Source of the DNA: Acidovorax sp.
GTDB taxonomy: Bacteria > Pseudomonadota > Gammaproteobacteria > Burkholderiales > Burkholderiaceae_C
NCBI GenBank assembly: GCA_030150585.1
Contig: JASLFM010000076.1
Location: 1-8,846, forward strand
DNA length: 8,846 bases
Reading direction: 5' to 3'
The notes under the pieces are model-generated. The model searched no databases and was not told the DNA's origin. It was given only the letters and a program-made list of their open reading frames with translations. Each line of letters starts with the position of its first letter. Position 1 is the stretch's first letter. This document shows, piece after piece, positions 6,274-8,846 of the stretch. Made by a program: the position numbers and the translations under genes.

Positions 6274-7869
6274 TCAACCCAGGCTCAAGCCATCCGTGCG
6301 GGAGGGTGGCGCGGCGCCGCTGGGCAAGGACGCAGGGGCGGCCCCTGGCTGGCGGTAGCGCACGGTCTTGTCCCATACCAGGCTGCGGCCCAGCAGCCAG
6401 TCGAAGAAGAACTGGTTCCACGTGGCCCGGGCGATGGAGAGCAGGCTGATGAGGAAGCCGAACAGGTTCAGGGGCAGCAGACGGATGCGGTTGCGGTTGC
6501 CGTCCAGATGCACCGCCGCCGAGATCTCGAAGTAGGCGGCGAAGTTGCCCAAGGCGCCATAGCCCATCAAGGCGAACATAGCCAGGGCGCCGGACAGCCA
6601 CTGGTTGGTGGTGCAATAGAACAAAAAGATAGCCAGGATCCATCCCAACAGCAGCAACGGCGACATGGCATACACCCCGAGCAGCAGCAGGCCGTCCACC
6701 CGCTCGGCGAAGCTCACCCCCCGGCTGAACAGCAGCCGCCCGGAGTAGCGCAGCGCTGCCTGGTTGTGGCCCTTGGCCCAGCGCATGATCTGGCGCACCC
6801 GCACGGGCCAGCTTTCGGGCACTTCCTCGTAGCACTCGGATCGGTTCTGGTAGACGGTCTTCCAGCCGGCCAGAAGCAGGCGGTAGGTCAGATCGGTGTC
6901 CTCGGCCAAGGCGTCGTCGCGCCAGCCCCCGATGCCCTCCAGCGCGGCACGGCGCACCCCGCCCACGGTGCCGCCATACTGGGGCACCATGCGCAGATTC
7001 ATGCGCGCCTGCTGGTCCACCTGGTAGCCGCCGGAACGCTCCAGGTCGAGCAGGCGGGTCAGCAGGTTGCTGCCGGTGTTGAGGGGCACCACCCGGCCCA
7101 TCACGGCGCCGGTTTCCGGGTCGAGGAAGGGGGCCACCAGCTGCTTGATGAGCCCTTTGCCGGGCACGTAGTCGGCATCGAAGATGATGATGATGTCGCT
7201 CTCCACCAGCTCGGTGGCATCTTTCAGCGCCGCCGACTTGCCCGGCTTGCCGCCCGTGCGGTGGAACGGGGTGATGCGCCCCGGGAAACGGGCCACGTAG
7301 CCGTCGATGATCTCCCGGGTACGGTCGGTGGAGCGGTCGTTCACCGGCATCAGGCGGATGCGCTCGGGCGGGTAGTCCACATCGAGCAGGGCCTCCAGGG
7401 AGTTGGCGATCACCGCCTCCTCGTTGTGGGCGGCGATGAACACGGTGACCGTCGGCCAGTTCGCCGTGTCGATGTCCACGTAGGGGTGGCGCTGCCGGCC
7501 GAACAGCCGATTGAAGGCGAAAAAGTAGTGGCGCAGGGTGTAGACGACGATCAGCGCCAGGACAAAGAGCAGCAGGACCAGGGCGGTGACCGCCGCCCCG
7601 TTGGAAATCTGCGGCAGACGGGAGCGCACGAAGCCGGCCCCTGGCGGCACGGGCTGCCACTCGCTCGCCGGCTTGATCTGCAACACCTTCGCGGGGGGTA
7701 CGGCATCGCCGTAATAGGTCGGCAACTCCGGCGCTGCGGGCAAGGCCAAGGGCGCCACGGGCGCCGGGGCCTCGCCTTCAGCCGCCCACAGCGGACTGGC
7801 GGCCAGCGCCAGTCCCCCGGCGACGATGCAGGGGCCGGCAAGGCGCAGCAGGGCGAGCGGCAGGGGCAT
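6274..7869 (-). CDS. Processive family-2 glycosyltransferase (exopolysaccharide synthase)
   Basis: This 531-residue inner-membrane synthase is of the BcsA/PgaC/NodC/YaiP kind. A signal-peptide-like hydrophobic segment (about 5-29) is followed by an Ala/Pro-rich stretch (about 31-85) and a second membrane helix (about 92-112). The cytoplasmic GT2 domain has FIAAHNEE (144-151), ND178, D231-A-D233 (the DxD), GGTVGGVRR (299-307), E323-D324 (the catalytic acid region) and Q360-I-M-R363-W364 (QxxRW, the mark of processive synthases). After it come several membrane helices (about 391-420, 424-446, 465-482). There is no C-terminal PilZ domain. It should polymerise a UDP-sugar and pass the chain across the inner membrane. 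It is the first gene after an AT-rich gap and an upstream terminator. An in-frame TAA 36 nt upstream leaves ATG 7869 as the only good start, although no clear Shine-Dalgarno is visible. The sugar used is not readable from sequence. Confidence 0.93.
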   Translation of the reverse strand: MPLPLALLRLAGPCIVAGGLALAASPLWAAEGEAPAPVAPLALPAAPELPTYYGDAVPPAKVLQIKPASEWQPVPPGAGFVRSRLPQISNGAAVTALVLLLFVLALIVVYTLRHYFFAFNRLFGRQRHPYVDIDTANWPTVTVFIAAHNEEAVIANSLEALLDVDYPPERIRLMPVNDRSTDRTREIIDGYVARFPGRITPFHRTGGKPGKSAALKDATELVESDIIIIFDADYVPGKGLIKQLVAPFLDPETGAVMGRVVPLNTGSNLLTRLLDLERSGGYQVDQQARMNLRMVPQYGGTVGGVRRAALEGIGGWRDDALAEDTDLTYRLLLAGWKTVYQNRSECYEEVPESWPVRVRQIMRWAKGHNQAALRYSGRLLFSRGVSFAERVDGLLLLGVYAMSPLLLLGWILAIFLFYCTTNQWLSGALAMFALMGYGALGNFAAYFEISAAVHLDGNRNRIRLLPLNLFGFLISLLSIARATWNQFFFDWLLGRSLVWDKTVRYRQPGAAPASLPSGAAPPSRTDGLSLG

Positions 7870-7988
7870 GGCGGAACGTAGCAGACACTTTATGTTTCCG
7901 ATTACTCTAAATTAAACAAGCAGGTAAAGAAATAGCTTTTCTCTATCTAACCTTCAACAACCTTGAACCGCCAGGGGCGCAGGCGCAG
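7870..7988 (-). promoter_or_regulatory. AT-rich leader and probable promoter region of the exopolysaccharide operon
   Basis: This is a non-coding gap, conspicuously AT-rich in a GC-rich window, immediately upstream of the synthase and downstream of the permease terminator. The operon has no other intergenic space, so its promoter should lie here. On the minus strand a TTGAAG (7957-7952) could serve as a -35 box, but the sequence 17 nt on (TATTTC) is a poor -10. CATAAA near 7895-7890 is a better -10 but lacks a good -35. I therefore call the region and not a specific promoter. An activator-dependent or alternative-sigma promoter is possible. Confidence 0.5.
7949..7967. repeat. AACCTT direct repeats with nested inverted repeat (possible operator)
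   Basis: On the plus strand AACCTT occurs at 7949-7954 and again at 7959-7964, exactly 10 bp apart and so on the same helix face. Nested within them, TTCAA (7953-7957) and TTGAA (7963-7967) form an inverted repeat with a 5-nt spacer. Tandem half-sites with 10-bp spacing are common for OmpR/PhoB-type activators. It lies about 80 bp upstream of the synthase start, which suits regulation of that operon. No regulator is identified. Confidence 0.35.
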
Positions 7989-8010
7989 AAAAAACAACAG
8001 GCGCCCCTGG
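7971..8010. repeat. Inverted repeat overlapping the terminator
   Basis: CCAGGGGCGC at 7971-7980 is the exact reverse complement of GCGCCCCTGG at 8001-8010, giving a 10-bp stem around a 20-nt loop. The right arm shares bases with the terminator stem, so the two hairpins exclude each other. In the minus-strand transcript the second arm is made after the terminator and its T-tract. Confidence 0.5.
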
Positions 8011-8019
8011 CGCCTGTTG
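7989..8019 (-). terminator. Intrinsic terminator of the lactate permease transcript
   Basis: The minus strand shows a perfect 11-bp GC-rich stem (arms 8019-8009 and 8005-7995, CAACAGGCGCC and its complement). It has a 3-nt loop and is followed directly by six T (7994-7989). It lies about 48 nt after the permease stop. It is a strong rho-independent terminator and separates the permease from the exopolysaccharide operon. Confidence 0.92.
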
Positions 8020-8033
8020 CATGCATGAAACAG

Positions 8034-8053
8034 GGGCACGCCCCCGCGTGCCC
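8034..8053. repeat. GC-rich hairpin just after the permease stop
   Basis: GGGCACGC (8034-8041) pairs with GCGTGCCC (8046-8053) around a CCCC loop, beginning about 13 nt past the permease stop codon. No T-tract follows it. It may stabilise the 3' end of the permease mRNA or help the terminator downstream. Confidence 0.5.
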
Positions 8054-8066
8054 ATGGGCGGCACCG

Positions 8067-8846
8067 TCAGTGCACCACCATCAGCGAGAACGGCCACACA
8101 TAGGCCTGCATCGTCACGTACAGGCCCACCAGGCAGGCCAAGGCAATCGAGTGGAAGAACACATAGCGCAGGATGTCGCCCTCGTGGTCGAACCAGCGCG
8201 TCGCAGTGGAGGCGACGACGATGGACTGCGCGTCGATCATCTTGCCCATCACGCCGCCCGAGCTGTTGGCTGCACCCATGAGGTTGGCCGACAGGCCGAG
8301 CTGCTCGGCCGCCACCTTCTGCATGCCGCCGAAAAGCACGTTCGAAGCCGTGTCCGAGCCCGTGAGCGCCACGCCCAGCCAGCCCATGAGCGTGCCAAAG
8401 AAGGGGTAGAGCACGCCCGTGTTGGCGAAGGCCAAGCCCAGCGTGGTGTCGGTGCCCGAATAGCGCGTGAGCGTGCCCAGCGCCAGCATCAGCACGATGG
8501 TGAGCAGCGAGTACTTCACGAGCCATAGCGTCTTGAAGAAGGTGCGCACGATGGCGACCGGGTTGTACTTCATCAGGAAACCGCTGAGCACGGCGGACAG
8601 CAGGATGGCCGTGCCGGTGGCCGACAGCAGGTTCAGCACGTAGACGGCGCCTTCCTTGGTCGGCTGGGTCACGACGGGCGGCACCTTCTCGATCATGTTG
8701 TGCAGGCCGGTCATCGGGAACGACGGCGCGAACAGCCCGTTGAGCCAGGCCTTGACCGAGGGCAGCCCCCAGATGAAGACGAACACCGACAGGATCACCC
8801 AGGGCATCCAGGCCTGCATCAGCGCAGCGCGGCTGTGCTGATGCAG
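8067..8846 (-). CDS. lldP: L-lactate permease, C-terminal part (cut by right edge)
   Basis: The frame is open from the window edge to TGA at 8067, giving 259 residues of what should be a protein of about 550. LldP/LctP carries L-lactate (also D-lactate and glycolate) into the cell with protons. The visible half has about six hydrophobic membrane segments. It contains the highly conserved permease stretches LTGSDTASNVLFG and ANSSGGVMGKMIDAQSI, which nearly match E. coli LldP. The ATG at 8819 is internal, because in-frame permease sequence continues upstream of it to the edge. The C-terminus ends in a short, uncharged tail after the last helix. A hairpin and a terminator follow, so it is the last gene of its transcript. 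A link to the exopolysaccharide genes is not suggested by the sequence. Confidence 0.93.
   Translation of the reverse strand: MHQHSRAALMQAWMPWVILSVFVFIWGLPSVKAWLNGLFAPSFPMTGLHNMIEKVPPVVTQPTKEGAVYVLNLLSATGTAILLSAVLSGFLMKYNPVAIVRTFFKTLWLVKYSLLTIVLMLALGTLTRYSGTDTTLGLAFANTGVLYPFFGTLMGWLGVALTGSDTASNVLFGGMQKVAAEQLGLSANLMGAANSSGGVMGKMIDAQSIVVASTATRWFDHEGDILRYVFFHSIALACLVGLYVTMQAYVWPFSLMVVH

Noticed and set aside
6278..7660. N-terminal extension of the beta-solenoid protein to 824 residues
   Set aside because: It overlaps the synthase in another frame and has no coherent protein character. The membrane helix starts at ATG 6268.
6508..7881. Plus-strand open frame of 457 codons opposite the synthase
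   Set aside because: It is the mirror of a gene with all GT2 catalytic motifs, and its translation is low-complexity His/Gln/Gly-rich.
7890..7957. A specific sigma-70 promoter upstream of the synthase
   Set aside because: TTGAAG and CATAAA each look like half a promoter, but no pair has both good boxes and 16-18 nt spacing.
8067..8819. Lactate permease as a complete 250-residue gene starting at ATG 8819
   Set aside because: The frame stays open to the edge, and this Met matches an internal position of LldP, so the gene is truncated by the window.
1..8846. tRNA, rRNA, CRISPR array, insertion sequence or phage genes
   Set aside because: No cloverleaf-like stretch, regularly spaced repeats, transposase motifs or terminal repeats were seen. 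Almost all of the window is accounted for by the listed genes.

Overview
The window is G+C-rich throughout, apart from one AT-rich gap at about 7870-7970. It fits a free-living proteobacterium. A beta-proteobacterium is my best guess from the permease and base composition, but nothing here proves the taxon. Every supported gene lies on the minus strand, so the window reads biologically from right to left.

Right end (8067-8846): the C-terminal half of an L-lactate permease (LldP/LctP), cut by the window edge. It is followed by a GC-rich hairpin and a textbook intrinsic terminator (11-bp stem, T6). This isolates it from what follows.

Gap (7870-8066): no gene. The half next to the permease holds the hairpins. 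The half next to the glycosyltransferase is AT-rich with short direct and inverted repeats, and is the likely control region of the next operon.

Main body (7869 down to 1): a tightly packed operon of seven genes, with overlaps of 4 to 31 nt or gaps of 5 nt. In order: a processive family-2 glycosyltransferase with D, DxD, ED and QxxRW motifs (6274-7869); a membrane-anchored beta-solenoid (bactofilin-like) protein (5186-6268); a secreted, probably all-helical, glycosidase-like protein with a TTG start (4173-5189); a membrane-anchored protein joining a GATase-like domain to a divergent NodB-type polysaccharide deacetylase (2320-4188); a non-hydrolysing UDP-GlcNAc 2-epimerase, WecB (1124-2323); a YaiO-family outer-membrane beta-barrel (294-1154); and the start of an unrecognised membrane protein (1-288, cut by the left edge).

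Read together, this looks like a synthase-dependent exopolysaccharide system. The epimerase would supply UDP-ManNAc, the inner-membrane synthase would polymerise and translocate a chain, the deacetylase and the glycosidase-like protein would modify or trim it in the periplasm, and the YaiO-like barrel would act at the outer membrane. The layout recalls PNAG, Pel and cellulose operons, and the E. coli yaiO/yaiP/yaiS neighbourhood, but I do not recognise it as a characterised system. The beta-solenoid partner, the GATase-deacetylase fusion and the dedicated epimerase are its distinctive parts. The polymer identity is inference.
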